Origin: CAVWDU01 sp963840725
Lineage (GTDB): Bacteria > Pseudomonadota > Gammaproteobacteria > Pseudomonadales > Halieaceae
DNA: 64,000 nt
Assembly (NCBI GenBank): GCA_963840725.1
Contig: CAWIZY010000018.1
Span: 268,387 to 332,386, forward strand
Direction of reading: 5' to 3'
Part shown: positions 1 to 9,058 of the stretch, one piece after another
How positions within the stretch are numbered: position 1 is the stretch's first letter
Layout of the letters: each line of letters begins with the position of its first letter
Program-made: the position numbers and the translations under genes
Notes under the pieces: model-generated
Told to the model about the DNA's origin: nothing
Database searches by the model: none
What the model saw: only the letters and a program-made list of their open reading frames with translations

Positions 1-2
1 AT

Positions 3-62
3 GAGCAGCTCGATGACCTGTTGCAGGCGATCAACGTTGGCACCCGAGTGATTATCCGCTAG
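3..62 (+). CDS. L,D-transpeptidase, C-terminal end only (cut by window edge)
   Basis: An open frame enters from the left edge and stops at TAG in position 60-62. The last 19 residues read EQLDDLLQAINVGTRVIIR. This matches the tail of YkuD-type L,D-transpeptidases, where a 'D.L...V.VGT.V.I' stretch follows the catalytic SHGC motif. The complete enzyme at 603-1520 has the equivalent stretch ETLFPQVDIGTVVRI. The catalytic part lies outside the window, so this is an inference from a short tail. If right, a transpeptidase sits directly upstream of an Lpp-like lipoprotein, the natural substrate of this family. Confidence 0.5.
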   Translation, partial: EQLDDLLQAINVGTRVIIR

Positions 63-245
63 ACGAAATGGCTGAAAAACCGTTGGCGGACCGCTAAGCA
101 GCGCTGTGGCGCGGCGGTTAAACCCTTGCGGCTGCAGTGGAATTCGACCAGAATACGGTTGCAGGAAGGCGCTGCGAAGCGCGTTCTGTGGGTCTCGGTC
201 CGGTGTTGGGCCAACGGCTGATTACGTGTATCCACCACGTTGAGC

Positions 246-273
246 GTTAAACAAAATAAGTTAAACAAAATAA
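246..273 (+). repeat. 14-bp perfect tandem duplication in the lipoprotein leader
   Basis: The unit GTTAAACAAAATAA occurs twice head to tail, about 40 bases before the lipoprotein start. It is AT-rich compared with its surroundings. It could lie in a promoter UP region or in the 5' leader; I see no protein-binding palindrome in it. Confidence 0.7.
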
Positions 274-311
274 AGAGTTGAGCGGTAACCAAATTAAAGA
301 GAGGGTAGACA

Positions 312-578
312 ATGCAAGCACAATGGAGAAAAGCTACAGGCGGGATGCTGATGTGCGCGATGTTGGGGCTCGGTGGTTGTGCCTCCACTTCGGAGATCGA
401 ATCTCTGAAAGCCGACTTGCAGCGAGCCAATGCCTCCGCTGATCGGGCAGCGGCCGACGCAGCCAGTGCACGGCGGGACGCAGAAGCGGCGAGAGCGGCT
501 GCCGAGGCGGCACAGGCTACGGCAATGGAGACCAACGAAAAGCTGGATCGTATGTTCAAAAAGTCCATGTACAAGTAA
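312..578 (+). CDS. Lpp/OprI-type alanine-zipper outer-membrane lipoprotein
   Basis: This 88-residue protein opens with a basic N-terminus, a short hydrophobic stretch and a lipobox LGGC near residue 23, so it should be lipidated and sent to the outer membrane. The rest is an uninterrupted coiled coil rich in alanine, with heptad spacing of Ala, Asp and Arg, like Lpp/OprI. It ends in Tyr-Lys; in Lpp the C-terminal lysine is the residue joined to peptidoglycan by L,D-transpeptidases. The start follows GAGAGGG at good spacing. It is flanked by an L,D-transpeptidase tail upstream and a complete one (603-1520, convergent) downstream. Together these suggest a lipoprotein-peptidoglycan tethering module. 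The family call is firm; covalent attachment is inferred from the terminal lysine. Confidence 0.82.
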   Translation: MQAQWRKATGGMLMCAMLGLGGCASTSEIESLKADLQRANASADRAAADAASARRDAEAARAAAEAAQATAMETNEKLDRMFKKSMYK

Positions 579-602
579 ACCATGGGCCGCGCATGCTCTG
601 CA

Positions 603-1520
603 TTAATGTAACGCGGTTATCGCGGTAGGGACGCCCGTTTGCTCGCGTATAGCCCGGTCCAGTGCTTCTGAGTTGAGTTCTGCCGGTCGTCTGAACAGGG
701 CTTCGTCAACCAGAGCCATGACGGTGTTGCGCAGATCCCTGCGGCCTGCCTCGTCTTCATCCAGGGGTGGATGTAACTCGAGATAGAGGTGGCCGCCAAA
801 CCAACCTACCTTGGCTGGTTGATTGATGATTCTTACTACCGTGCCGATGTCCACCTGCGGGAACAGTGTCTCGATGTCCTCCGGCAGCATGCGCACGCAG
901 CCGTGTGAGACGCGCATTCCCACGCCGAAGACTTTATTGGTGCCGTGAATGAGGTAGCCGGGAATACCCAGTCGCATGGCGTAACTGCCCAGGGGATTGT
1001 CCGGCCCCGGCGGCACGACCGCGGGCAGTGGGTCACCGGCTTCTGCGTGTTCCCGCCGAATGCTTGCGGGAGGGTACCAGGCTGGATGCTTCTGCTTGGC
1101 AACCAGCGTGGTGCTGCCCAGAGGCGTGGCCCAGTCCATGCGGCCGATGCTGACCGGATAGGTTTGCACCTCGGCAGTTTGGCCCTCGCCAGGTTTCGGA
1201 TAGAAGTACAGCCGCATCTCCGGAAGATTCAGAATCAGCCCCTCTCGCGGCACTGGTGGCAGCACATACCGTGCCGGAATGGTCACCGGAGTGTTCTTGC
1301 CGGGCAGCCAGCGGTCCACCTCGGGGTTGGCCAGAATGATTTCAGTCTGACCGACATCGTAACGTCTGGCGATATCCAGCAGCGTATCTTTATGCGCAGC
1401 CCGTATGACTTGAGTGTTACCCACTAGATCAAATGCCTGATAGGGCAACGGGTAGACGCTGCTCACCGCAGCCTGGCAGCACAAACAGGCCAGTATCAAC
1501 GCGCGCGAATATGTGGTCAT
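603..1520 (-). CDS. LysM-containing L,D-transpeptidase (ErfK/YbiS/YcfS/YnhG family)
   Basis: A 305-residue periplasmic enzyme expected to form L,D linkages in peptidoglycan or to attach Lpp to it. Residues 1-22 form a signal peptide. A LysM-like domain covers about 37-83, and a YkuD catalytic domain about 95-230. The active-site signature is clear: His192 in IHGTN, then Ser205-His206-Gly207-Cys208 and Arg210. Cys208 would be the nucleophile. The length is normal for the family. It converges on the Lpp-like lipoprotein at 312-578 with only 24 bases between the stops. A carbapenem-sensitive role in Lpp tethering is likely, but 3-3 crosslinking cannot be ruled out. Confidence 0.92.
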   Translation of the reverse strand: MTTYSRALILACLCCQAAVSSVYPLPYQAFDLVGNTQVIRAAHKDTLLDIARRYDVGQTEIILANPEVDRWLPGKNTPVTIPARYVLPPVPREGLILNLPEMRLYFYPKPGEGQTAEVQTYPVSIGRMDWATPLGSTTLVAKQKHPAWYPPASIRREHAEAGDPLPAVVPPGPDNPLGSYAMRLGIPGYLIHGTNKVFGVGMRVSHGCVRMLPEDIETLFPQVDIGTVVRIINQPAKVGWFGGHLYLELHPPLDEDEAGRRDLRNTVMALVDEALFRRPAELNSEALDRAIREQTGVPTAITALH

Positions 1521-1719
1521 AGTAATGACTCAGCGATTTGCCCATGGCAGGAAACTACAGAGTTTGGCACAATCGCGCCGCGGTTCAAGTACACTGGCGC
1601 GGTGTTTTTCACCTGTGCAGTTTGCTATTGCCGCCGTCCGCTACTCAGCTATTGTGACTGGCCGTCGCTGGCTTTGAGCGCCTTACCGGCGCAGGAACAT
1701 CTAACGAGGGAACCCGGCT

Positions 1720-2961
1720 GTGAACAGCAAGCGAAAATATGACGTCGTGCTCTGGGGAGCCACCGGTTTTACCGGAGCTTTGGTAGCGCGGCACCTGGTC
1801 ACTCACTACGGAGTCGGCGGTGAATTGCGCTGGGCGATAGCGGGACGAGACAAGGCCAAGTTGGAAAAACTGCGCGCGACCCTGCTCCCTGACCAGTCCA
1901 ACAAAGACCTGCCCCTGATACAGGCAGATAGCGGAGATCCGGAGAGCCTCGCAAAGATGGCCGCCGTCACCCGTGTGGTGTGTAGCACGGTTGGGCCCTA
2001 TGCGCAGTACGGCACTGAATTGGTAGCGGCCTGTGTGGCCGCGGGTACCGACTACTGCGATTTGACCGGTGAAGTGCCCTGGATGGTGGCAATGATCGCA
2101 AAGTATCAGGCACAGGCCGAGGACAGCGGGGCGCGGATTGTGCATAGCTGTGGCTTCGACTCCATTCCATCGGACCTGGGCACCTGGTATTTACAACAGT
2201 GCATGCACGATCGCTGGGGTGTCTATGCACAACGTGTTAAGGCGAGGGTTGGTAAATTCAGTGGCGCGGCCAGCGGCGGCACGATCGCCAGCATGATTGG
2301 AATGATGGAGCAGGCTGCGGTGGACGATGAAGTGCGTCAGGCCATGGCCGACCCTTACTCGCTCTACCCCGAAGGAGAAGCGACAGGCGATGATCAGAGC
2401 GATCAGCGGCTGGCGGTCTACGATCGCGTGTTTGGCCAATGGACGGCCCCGTTTGTGATGGGAGTCATCAATATGCGCGTGGTAAGACGCAGCAACGCCC
2501 TGCAGGACTTCGTATACGGGCGTGACTTTCGGTACGACGAGGCCATGCTAACCGGCAAAGGTGCTATGGGTGGTCTGCGAGCCTCCGGTATTAGTGCCGC
2601 CTCGCTGGCCGGGATGGCGACCCTGGCAGTGGGCCCAACCCGCAAACTGGTGTCGGGATTGCTGCCCGCGCCGGGCCAGGGGCCCTCGCCAGCGCAGCAG
2701 GAGCAGGGGCATTTTGAGTTGTACTTCCACGGTGTGGACACCAGCGGTGATTATGAGCTGTTTACCCGCGTCAGCGGGGACCGGGATCCCGGTTACGGGG
2801 CAACTTCACGCATGCTGGGGGAGTCGGCAGTTTGTCTTGCGAACGATGATTTGCCAGCAACAGGCGGGTTTCTGACGCCAGCGGTGGCGATGGCTGGGCC
2901 ATTAATCATCCGCTTGCAGCGTCGAGCCGGGATGCGTTTCGAGATCGTGGAGAAGCCCTGA
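1720..2961 (+). CDS. Saccharopine dehydrogenase-like NAD(P)-binding reductase
   Basis: A 413-residue protein starting at GTG 1720, preceded by GAGGGA. The N-terminus carries a Rossmann nucleotide-binding motif, GATGFTGALVARHL, at about residues 12-25. A second typical block, GTDYCDLTGEVPW, lies near residue 110. This layout belongs to the saccharopine dehydrogenase family subgroup that includes mycobacterial trans-acting enoyl reductases and eukaryotic SCCPDH. No lysine-biosynthesis genes are nearby, so lysine metabolism is unlikely. A redox role on a lipid or acyl substrate is an inference. It stops 8 bases before the convergent DUF502 gene. Confidence 0.85.
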   Translation: MNSKRKYDVVLWGATGFTGALVARHLVTHYGVGGELRWAIAGRDKAKLEKLRATLLPDQSNKDLPLIQADSGDPESLAKMAAVTRVVCSTVGPYAQYGTELVAACVAAGTDYCDLTGEVPWMVAMIAKYQAQAEDSGARIVHSCGFDSIPSDLGTWYLQQCMHDRWGVYAQRVKARVGKFSGAASGGTIASMIGMMEQAAVDDEVRQAMADPYSLYPEGEATGDDQSDQRLAVYDRVFGQWTAPFVMGVINMRVVRRSNALQDFVYGRDFRYDEAMLTGKGAMGGLRASGISAASLAGMATLAVGPTRKLVSGLLPAPGQGPSPAQQEQGHFELYFHGVDTSGDYELFTRVSGDRDPGYGATSRMLGESAVCLANDDLPATGGFLTPAVAMAGPLIIRLQRRAGMRFEIVEKP

Positions 2962-2969
2962 GCGGTCAG

Positions 2970-3554
2970 CTACTTGGCGGTCGGCACGAGTTTGGCGGCG
3001 CCGATGCCCATCAACTTCAGGCTTTTATTGATGGCCAGGAGATTAGCCTCCGTCGGGCTGACGCGGCTGGCCTCCACATAGGCAACTGACCCGGACCTGA
3101 CATCGGGCGCCCCGGGGAAGAACACCACCACCAGACCGTCATCGGTTCGCTCCATTTCGAAGCCCAGTTGCATCTGATCGTCCAGTCGCACCAGCACCGG
3201 CGTGAATTGTTCAATCGTCTTGTCCGCACCCCCCAAACTGCTCACCAAAGCCTTGGTCCAGGCGTAACCCGGTATCACTTCCAGCAGTATCCGGTCGAGC
3301 TTGCTGTACAGTTTTCGCGCCGGAGGGCTGCGCGCGATCAGGCCTGCTGCCACGCAGACGCTGAGCAGGACCACAATGGCCAGAATGTTGATCATGCCGA
3401 TGCCCGCGATGGTGTCGAGTGGTAGCAGGCGACTCAGCGGCTCCGCCACTTGCAGCATAATGCTGTAGGCCTTGCCCAGAAACAGCACCACGAACACCAG
3501 CGGCACCAGAAACAAGATGCCTCCGAGTGCCGTGGTGATCAGAAATTTTTTCAT
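2970..3554 (-). CDS. DUF502 family inner-membrane protein
   Basis: A 194-residue protein with two hydrophobic segments at about residues 5-28 and 52-75, followed by a soluble part with the DUF502 signature (LLEVIPGYAWTKAL, then a VVVFFPGAPDVRSG block). Length and layout match the family, whose biochemical role is unknown. The same strand carries the MscS channel about 100 bases upstream, so the two may be co-expressed and share an envelope role; this is inference. The ATG start has no strong competitor. Confidence 0.88.
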   Translation of the reverse strand: MKKFLITTALGGILFLVPLVFVVLFLGKAYSIMLQVAEPLSRLLPLDTIAGIGMINILAIVVLLSVCVAAGLIARSPPARKLYSKLDRILLEVIPGYAWTKALVSSLGGADKTIEQFTPVLVRLDDQMQLGFEMERTDDGLVVVFFPGAPDVRSGSVAYVEASRVSPTEANLLAINKSLKLMGIGAAKLVPTAK

Positions 3555-3652
3555 CAGTACGAGCTCCAGCGGTAGTGGCGGGCGCGGTTGCGTTGCCTGG
3601 TGTGAGTGGACATCACTCTGTTGTGGTGCCGGTTAAGGCCCCGGTCACAAGC

Positions 3653-5365
3653 CTAACTGTGGTCTCCATCGTCATCGCCACCCGAGTCGCTACCGTCGTC
3701 CAGCCCGCCGTCCTCACGCAGCGTTTGCTTGCGCTTGGCAGGCTGGTCTGCAGAGGTGCCCTTGAGTACCTCATCCATTGATTTACCCTCCTGCAGGTAG
3801 AGGTGTACGTCACGTTGCGGGAAGGGGATACCGATGCCGGCGGCATCGAAACGCTTCTTGACAGCCCGGGTAATATCCCAATTGACGTCCCAGTAATCTT
3901 CGGTGAGGCTCCAGGGCCGCACGATAAAGTTCACTGACGAATCCGCCAGTGCATGCATCCTGATAGTCGGTTCAGGGTCCTTGAGAACCTTGGGATGAGA
4001 GAGCACGATGTCGTTGAGGATTTCAGTGGCTGCATCGATGTCGTCGTCATAGCCAATACCGAACTCCATATCGACGCGTCGCTCGGATACGCCCGTGACG
4101 TTGGTGATGACATCGTTCCAGATCTTGTTGTTGGGAACGATCATCCGCTTGTTGTCAAAGGTGAGGATCGTGGTGGAGACGAGATTCATGGATTGAACCT
4201 TGCCGGCAACGCCTCCGGCGTCAATACCGTCACCTTCATCAAAGGGGCGGAAAAACAGGATCATTAACCCGCTGGCAAAGTTGCTGAGGCTATCCTGGAG
4301 TGCGAAGGCGATGACAAAGCCAGCGGCACCCAACAGAGCCAGTAGAGGGCCAACGCTGATCTCCATGGCGGCTAGCGCCATGATGATACCGATCGCCATG
4401 ATGATCCACTTGACTGCCTTGACCAGAAAGTTCTCCAGCAGACGAGATGTGCCCGGCATGCGAGCGAGACCGTGGCGGATCGCCGAGCTGAATAGACCGG
4501 AGATAATCCAGGCCACCAACAATGTGCCAATGGCCTTGGCCAGGTTGATTGCCCAGCGCTTGCCCCCTTCCGCAGACAAGGCCCAGCCCTTGACAGCCAT
4601 CAGTAGTGAGGTGGTGTCCTCCACATCGACATCGATGCCGCCTACCGCCCTGGAGTAGAGCCGGTAATCGGTGATTTTGGTGAGGGTGTCGGCGTCTCCC
4701 TGGTCAGTTTTATTGTCGAGCGCGTCAAGTACTGACTCCAGCCGGTCTATCAGGCCTGCCCGCTCTTCGCGCAAGCGAGTAAGCGTTGCCAACAGATTGA
4801 CCTTGGCTTCCTCGCCTGCATCAATCCGCTGTGCTGCGATGTCAGCCGCTTTTTCCAGCAGTTCGCTTTTCTCTGCCAGAGAATCCGCCTTCTCAACAGC
4901 TGTCTGTGCGAGCTGCTTTGCTTCCTCGGTGCCGGACAGGTCCTCGAGGCTCTCCGCCAGTTTCTGCTCCGCTTTGGCCGCTTTTTTCGCCGCGCGTTCC
5001 GTCTCTCCCTCCTCGGCAGAATCCAATGCGGCCTGGGCTTCCTTTAGCTCCTCGGCCATGTCTGCACTGGTTTCCCGCGCCGTGTCGGAGTCTTCGATAT
5101 AGCGGTTGCCCCGTTTGATGAGGATCTCCAGGGCGGAAATTTCCTTGGCCTTGTCCTCCAGCAGCCCCTGCCAGGCATCCGCCTCTACCAACAGCTGTGA
5201 GCGGGTCAGTGGCTTTAACAGCAAGTTCAGCTCTTCCACCGGGAGCAGGGCGTCGTCAATCGTTTGGGGGGGCGGAGGCTCATCCGCCGCCGTGGCCAGG
5301 GCAGAAAACCCGGTCACCAGGGCTAGCGTCAACAGGGCTAAATTGATCCTAAGAACATGAGTCAC
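3653..5365 (-). CDS. Mechanosensitive ion channel (MscS family) with long periplasmic coiled coil
   Basis: A roughly 570-residue protein. I place the start at the GTG with its first base at 5365, because AGAGG lies 8 bases upstream and the product then begins with a clean signal peptide ending ALATAADE. A TTG further up at 5446 is less likely. Residues about 60-220 are charged and heptad-like, a predicted periplasmic coiled coil. Several membrane helices follow, and then the MscS pore and beta domain with GGVAGKVQSMNLVSTTI and IVPNNKIWND. The tail is very rich in Asp and Gly. The family role is to release solutes when membrane tension rises. It is larger than minimal MscS, resembling MscK/YbdG-type variants. 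Confidence 0.9.
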   Translation of the reverse strand: MTHVLRINLALLTLALVTGFSALATAADEPPPPQTIDDALLPVEELNLLLKPLTRSQLLVEADAWQGLLEDKAKEISALEILIKRGNRYIEDSDTARETSADMAEELKEAQAALDSAEEGETERAAKKAAKAEQKLAESLEDLSGTEEAKQLAQTAVEKADSLAEKSELLEKAADIAAQRIDAGEEAKVNLLATLTRLREERAGLIDRLESVLDALDNKTDQGDADTLTKITDYRLYSRAVGGIDVDVEDTTSLLMAVKGWALSAEGGKRWAINLAKAIGTLLVAWIISGLFSSAIRHGLARMPGTSRLLENFLVKAVKWIIMAIGIIMALAAMEISVGPLLALLGAAGFVIAFALQDSLSNFASGLMILFFRPFDEGDGIDAGGVAGKVQSMNLVSTTILTFDNKRMIVPNNKIWNDVITNVTGVSERRVDMEFGIGYDDDIDAATEILNDIVLSHPKVLKDPEPTIRMHALADSSVNFIVRPWSLTEDYWDVNWDITRAVKKRFDAAGIGIPFPQRDVHLYLQEGKSMDEVLKGTSADQPAKRKQTLREDGGLDDGSDSGGDDDGDHS

Positions 5366-5577
5366 AGCAGAACCTCTAGGTGGAGCGGACAAGACAAGGG
5401 TTGGCAAACAGGTCGCTATGATAAAGATGACGCGCCGAGCATGCAAAGACAGATATTGCGATTTCTGGAACTCAAACTGTGACCTGGCGCAAGCATCGGT
5501 GGGGCTCGAATTGCCTTCCGGCCCTGGAGCGCTAGATTAGTCGCTTGGGATACAAACCGGGCTATCACGCGGGCAAT

Positions 5578-6801
5578 ATGGATCATTTACAAGCTCTGCA
5601 GGTGCTGCAGCTACCAGCCGGCGCTTCGGCGGACGAGGTCGCGGCGCGCGGTACAGAGGTTCGCCTCCAGCTTTTACGGCAACAGGAAGCGTTTGCCCCG
5701 GGGTCCATTGACCAGCGGGAAGTAGAAGCACGCTTGCGGGAACTAGCGCTGGCGCTCTCCTGTTTGCGTCCTTCGCGTTCTGCAGTGGAGCGCGCTGGCG
5801 CCGCGATGCTTGCGAGTTACGCTCATCAGGACCGGAACCCATTGGTCCCGCCGACCGGTCATTCCAGCGCCAATGGCCGTTCGGCCACAGCCCCGGAGCC
5901 GGGATCAGATGTCGCTGTGACCCAATCAGCAACCCCTGTGACAGACTCACCTGAGGAAGCATGCGTCACAAGTCCGGCAATCAGCTCGAGCACCGCTCAG
6001 ACCGACCCGGGGTCCGGCGCTTCCCAGGTTCGCGTACCTGAACCGGCCGCTGCGGAACGACTGTCGGTTGATCCATCTGCCGCACGGGCCAGACGTCGGG
6101 CAATGTGGCTCTTGCTGGGGATTGCCGGGGTGCTGGCGGTCGTTGTTTACTACCAGCTGCGTGCGTCGTCGCAGCCGCAGACGCAGCCGCCATTGCAGTC
6201 GAGAGAGTTGCTCAACGGGTCTCTGGATGGCACAGAGAAAACCGATGCAGCCGTCACGCCACGGGCACCGGATTTGGCTGCGGCGGTCGCCCCGGTTCCG
6301 GAGCCGCAGGCCGCCGGGAGCCTGCCGTCAGAGCAGCAGGCACCGCCCATGGATCAGTATGGTCAGGAGGGTTCTGGCCGAACTGCCCTGGAATCGGTTC
6401 TCGATCAGGAACCGGAACCGGAACCGGAACCGGAACCGGAACCGGTCCCGCAAACGCCCCTGGACGCCCAGATTGCGGAGCGTGAAGCACGGGTAGAGGA
6501 ATGGTTTCAGCGCGGCATGGACGCTGCCCGGCGCTACCACCTCACCAAACCCGAGGCGGACAGCGCCTTGTCTTTTGCTAGCCGAATTTCTGCTCACGAG
6601 CCAGGCAGGCCTGAAGAGGCCCAGCTGATGGCGGCCATCAAGACGGCTTATCTTACCTTGCTGGAAGGCGCGTTGTTGCGCGGCGACAGTGAGCTGGTTA
6701 GTCGTTACAGGGAGTTGGCCAGTGCTATGGGAGCCAGCCCTGAAGAAATCGACGCGGTATATCTTGCGGGTTCCGCGTCTGACCCTGACTATCGCAACTG
6801 A
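5578..6801 (+). CDS. Hypothetical single-pass protein with J-like N-terminus and Glu-Pro repeat
   Basis: About 407 residues; I do not recognise a named family. I use the ATG at 5578; a TTG at 5545 is an in-frame alternative. The first 80 residues are helical (DHLQALQVLQLP...) and resemble the first helices of a J domain, but no HPD tripeptide is present, so DnaK co-chaperone activity is not supported. A low-complexity linker follows, then one membrane helix at about 175-195. A (Glu-Pro)6 tract near residue 278 is encoded by a CCGGAA repeat. The C-terminal 110 residues are helical and TPR-like. The layout suggests a cytoplasmic head anchored to the inner membrane with a periplasmic helical domain. 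Confidence 0.6.
   Translation: MDHLQALQVLQLPAGASADEVAARGTEVRLQLLRQQEAFAPGSIDQREVEARLRELALALSCLRPSRSAVERAGAAMLASYAHQDRNPLVPPTGHSSANGRSATAPEPGSDVAVTQSATPVTDSPEEACVTSPAISSSTAQTDPGSGASQVRVPEPAAAERLSVDPSAARARRRAMWLLLGIAGVLAVVVYYQLRASSQPQTQPPLQSRELLNGSLDGTEKTDAAVTPRAPDLAAAVAPVPEPQAAGSLPSEQQAPPMDQYGQEGSGRTALESVLDQEPEPEPEPEPEPVPQTPLDAQIAEREARVEEWFQRGMDAARRYHLTKPEADSALSFASRISAHEPGRPEEAQLMAAIKTAYLTLLEGALLRGDSELVSRYRELASAMGASPEEIDAVYLAGSASDPDYRN
6409..6444 (+). repeat. Six-base tandem repeat encoding Glu-Pro
   Basis: About six copies of CCGGAA lie in frame within the preceding gene and encode alternating Glu and Pro. The six-base unit keeps the reading frame when copies are gained or lost, so the linker length can vary between strains. 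Confidence 0.85.
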
Positions 6802-6820
6802 CCAGACCGGGAGACGGGCG

Positions 6821-7039
6821 CTACCAGCTGATCTCTACCTCGATACTGGATTCTTCGCTTTCGATTTCAACCTCAACTTCGACGGTGACCTGGTTCGGCA
6901 CATTGATATGAAATTTCAGACCCTCTCGGTTGAAATCCAGTCCGTTGTGTCGGGCCAGCGAGTCGGCAATCTGGTGCAGCATTGCGGCCGCTTCCTCTCT
7001 AGCCATTTTTCGTTTTTCAGAAACATCCAGCAGTTCCAT
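6821..7039 (-). CDS. amphi-Trp domain protein
   Basis: A 72-residue protein that fits the small amphi-Trp domain family. An N-terminal helix (SEKRKMAREEAAAMLHQIA) leads to REGLKFHINVPNQVTVE and an acidic amphipathic strand ending in EISW, the C-terminal Trp that gives the family its name. The function of the family is not established. The gene converges on the 5578-6801 gene with 19 bases between the stops. The start at ATG 7039 follows a purine-rich stretch. Confidence 0.85.
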   Translation of the reverse strand: MELLDVSEKRKMAREEAAAMLHQIADSLARHNGLDFNREGLKFHINVPNQVTVEVEVEIESEESSIEVEISW

Positions 7040-7135
7040 AGTGTGGCCCTTCGGTTGGTAGCAATCAAAAAAACGGAGTATAGCAGTACCCGGTCAGCGA
7101 TAAAGCCCGCCCGAAGCGGCTAGTCAACCGTCCCG

Positions 7136-8890
7136 TTATGCGGCTCCGGGGTCGTCTACTTCCGCCTTCAGAATGTAATCCAGTAGCGGGAACTGCTCAA
7201 GTAAATAGGCGCTGCCCGCTTTCTCGATTGGCCCCTGGCGCCCGCCACGCATGCCACCGCCGGCTTCTTCACCGTATAACGGATAGAGCCTGTCCACGGT
7301 GTCCATGCCTTCAATGACCCGACCAAATGGCGCGAACCCTTCAGCGTCCAGGCGACTGTTGTCGCCCGTGTTGATGTAGACCTGTGTAGAGCGGGTGTCG
7401 GAGCCGGTCATCGCAAACGCGACCGTCCCGCGGGTATTGCTGGCTACGACCGGGTCGTCACCGATCGTTTGCTGCTTCCATTGTGCGCTGACGTCCGGGT
7501 CGCCATGCAGGCCGAACTGGGCAATGTACCCTTTGACAACCCGGTTGATGTGAACACCGTCATAGAAGCCGTTATTCACCAGTTGGTAGAAGCGGTCGGC
7601 GCCTATGGGGGCCAGCTCGCGCTTCACCCGGACAGTAAATGCGCCCTCAGTGGTTTCGAAGCGGGCATCGAAGTGCTCCGGTGCCGGGGTCTGCCATTGA
7701 GCCGCCTCCGGCTCCAGTAGTAAGGACCGATCGAGCGGAGTGCGGGCGCTGGTCTCGCTGAGCAGGCGGGCCAGGTACGGCCCCCAGATGCTCGGCAGCG
7801 AGTGGGTGCCGTGGCCTCGTGTCAGGGTGGTAATGGGGAGTACCACTGCCCGCCCGTTCGCTACTTTCTCCGTCTCGACTTCGAGAATGCCGAGTTCTGG
7901 CGGGTTAACCTGATCGTCCGCCGAATTAATGGCAATGAGTGGCGCTGTTATTTTATCAAGCTCTGGTGCAGGGTTGTAATTGCGCGAGGCATCGAAGGCG
8001 TAGATCAAATCGTTGGCGTCCATGCGCGGCAAATAACGTTGCAGCAGAGAGTCCATCAGCGCTTCTGCCGATTCCCGGGTGGGTGCATTGAGCTGATATT
8101 GCAGCGGGCTGGACACCATGAAAATCAAGCCATACATGGCCTCCTTAAGACCTGCGGGTTGCTGCTTGTAGTGGCCCCCATGCCACTGTGGGTCGGTACG
8201 GACTGCATCAATAATCATTTTGCGGGTCATTCGATTACGCCCCGCAATTTCAACCGGTAGGCTGGCCAGGGGCAGCAGTGCATCCATGAAGTCCGGGTAG
8301 CGATAGCCCCAGATCCAGGTGAACATGCCGCCCATTGAGGTGCCGGTGACCAGCCTGAGATGGTTGACCCCCAGATGCTCGGTCAATAAACGATACTGAG
8401 CCTCGACCATATCGTTGTAGGTGTAGGCGGGGAAGTCGCCGGCCAGACCCTGGCTGGGTTTGCTGGACTCACCGTGACCAATGGCATCCGGGAGAATGAT
8501 GTAGTATCGGGAGGCGTCGAGGAGCTGCCCGCGGCCAAACAATACGCCGGCAAACCGGTCACTGAGAAAGCCGCGACCCGTTCCTGTGGTTCCATGCATG
8601 ATTAGCACGGCATTGCTGACACGCCCTGACGCGTCGCGCTGGGGTGAGCCCAGCGTGGTGTAGTGCTGGGACAGTTCCATCACCGCTCCGTCTTCAAAGT
8701 GGAAGTCGGAGATCACAAAATCACCCTGGGTTTCCATCAACTCATCAGCCGCCTGAGTATTCATCGCGGTTGTCTGCAGGATGACGGCAATGATCACGCC
8801 GACCCAGGGGGCCAGATGCCTACGCCAGCGGGTGTCGATAGGGGGGCTCGCTGCGAGTCCGGCATGGCGTTTCGAGTGGGGCAAAAGCAT
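7136..8890 (-). CDS. Secreted alpha/beta hydrolase fused to a cyclophilin-type peptidyl-prolyl isomerase
   Basis: A 584-residue fusion. I choose ATG at 8890, which gives a short basic region and a hydrophobic signal segment (APWVGVIIAVILQ); the upstream extension looks non-coding. Residues about 50-390 are an alpha/beta hydrolase of the MetX-like branch, with the nucleophile elbow GTSMGG near residue 185, an acid in NSADDQVNP and a late histidine in GHGTHS. Residues about 405-584 are a cyclophilin domain with TTEGAFTVRV, NRVVKGYIAQFG and a late AFGRVIEGMD-like block (APFGRVIEG). Both parts look intact and in one frame. Each family is common alone, and the joined form is unusual. The hydrolase substrate is unknown. 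Confidence 0.85.
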   Translation of the reverse strand: MLLPHSKRHAGLAASPPIDTRWRRHLAPWVGVIIAVILQTTAMNTQAADELMETQGDFVISDFHFEDGAVMELSQHYTTLGSPQRDASGRVSNAVLIMHGTTGTGRGFLSDRFAGVLFGRGQLLDASRYYIILPDAIGHGESSKPSQGLAGDFPAYTYNDMVEAQYRLLTEHLGVNHLRLVTGTSMGGMFTWIWGYRYPDFMDALLPLASLPVEIAGRNRMTRKMIIDAVRTDPQWHGGHYKQQPAGLKEAMYGLIFMVSSPLQYQLNAPTRESAEALMDSLLQRYLPRMDANDLIYAFDASRNYNPAPELDKITAPLIAINSADDQVNPPELGILEVETEKVANGRAVVLPITTLTRGHGTHSLPSIWGPYLARLLSETSARTPLDRSLLLEPEAAQWQTPAPEHFDARFETTEGAFTVRVKRELAPIGADRFYQLVNNGFYDGVHINRVVKGYIAQFGLHGDPDVSAQWKQQTIGDDPVVASNTRGTVAFAMTGSDTRSTQVYINTGDNSRLDAEGFAPFGRVIEGMDTVDRLYPLYGEEAGGGMRGGRQGPIEKAGSAYLLEQFPLLDYILKAEVDDPGAA

Positions 8891-9058
8891 GACAGGGAAT
8901 CCATCGGAGTGGCACGGGGTAAGAATTGAAGAAGGTACCGCTTTACAGCGACGCTGACAAATCGTGAGGGCTGCTGTGATGGCTCGGTGCGCGGGCGTTT
9001 TCTCGCGGTTCAAACGCTGCTACCATCGGGGACTTGTTACATTGCTCAGGCGTTTATT

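Noticed and set aside
5365..5446. N-terminal extension of the MscS channel from a TTG start
   Set aside because: The GTG at 5365 has a ribosome site and yields a proper signal peptide; the extension adds a second, poorer hydrophobic start.
5578..5800. A functional J domain
   Set aside because: The essential HPD tripeptide is missing.
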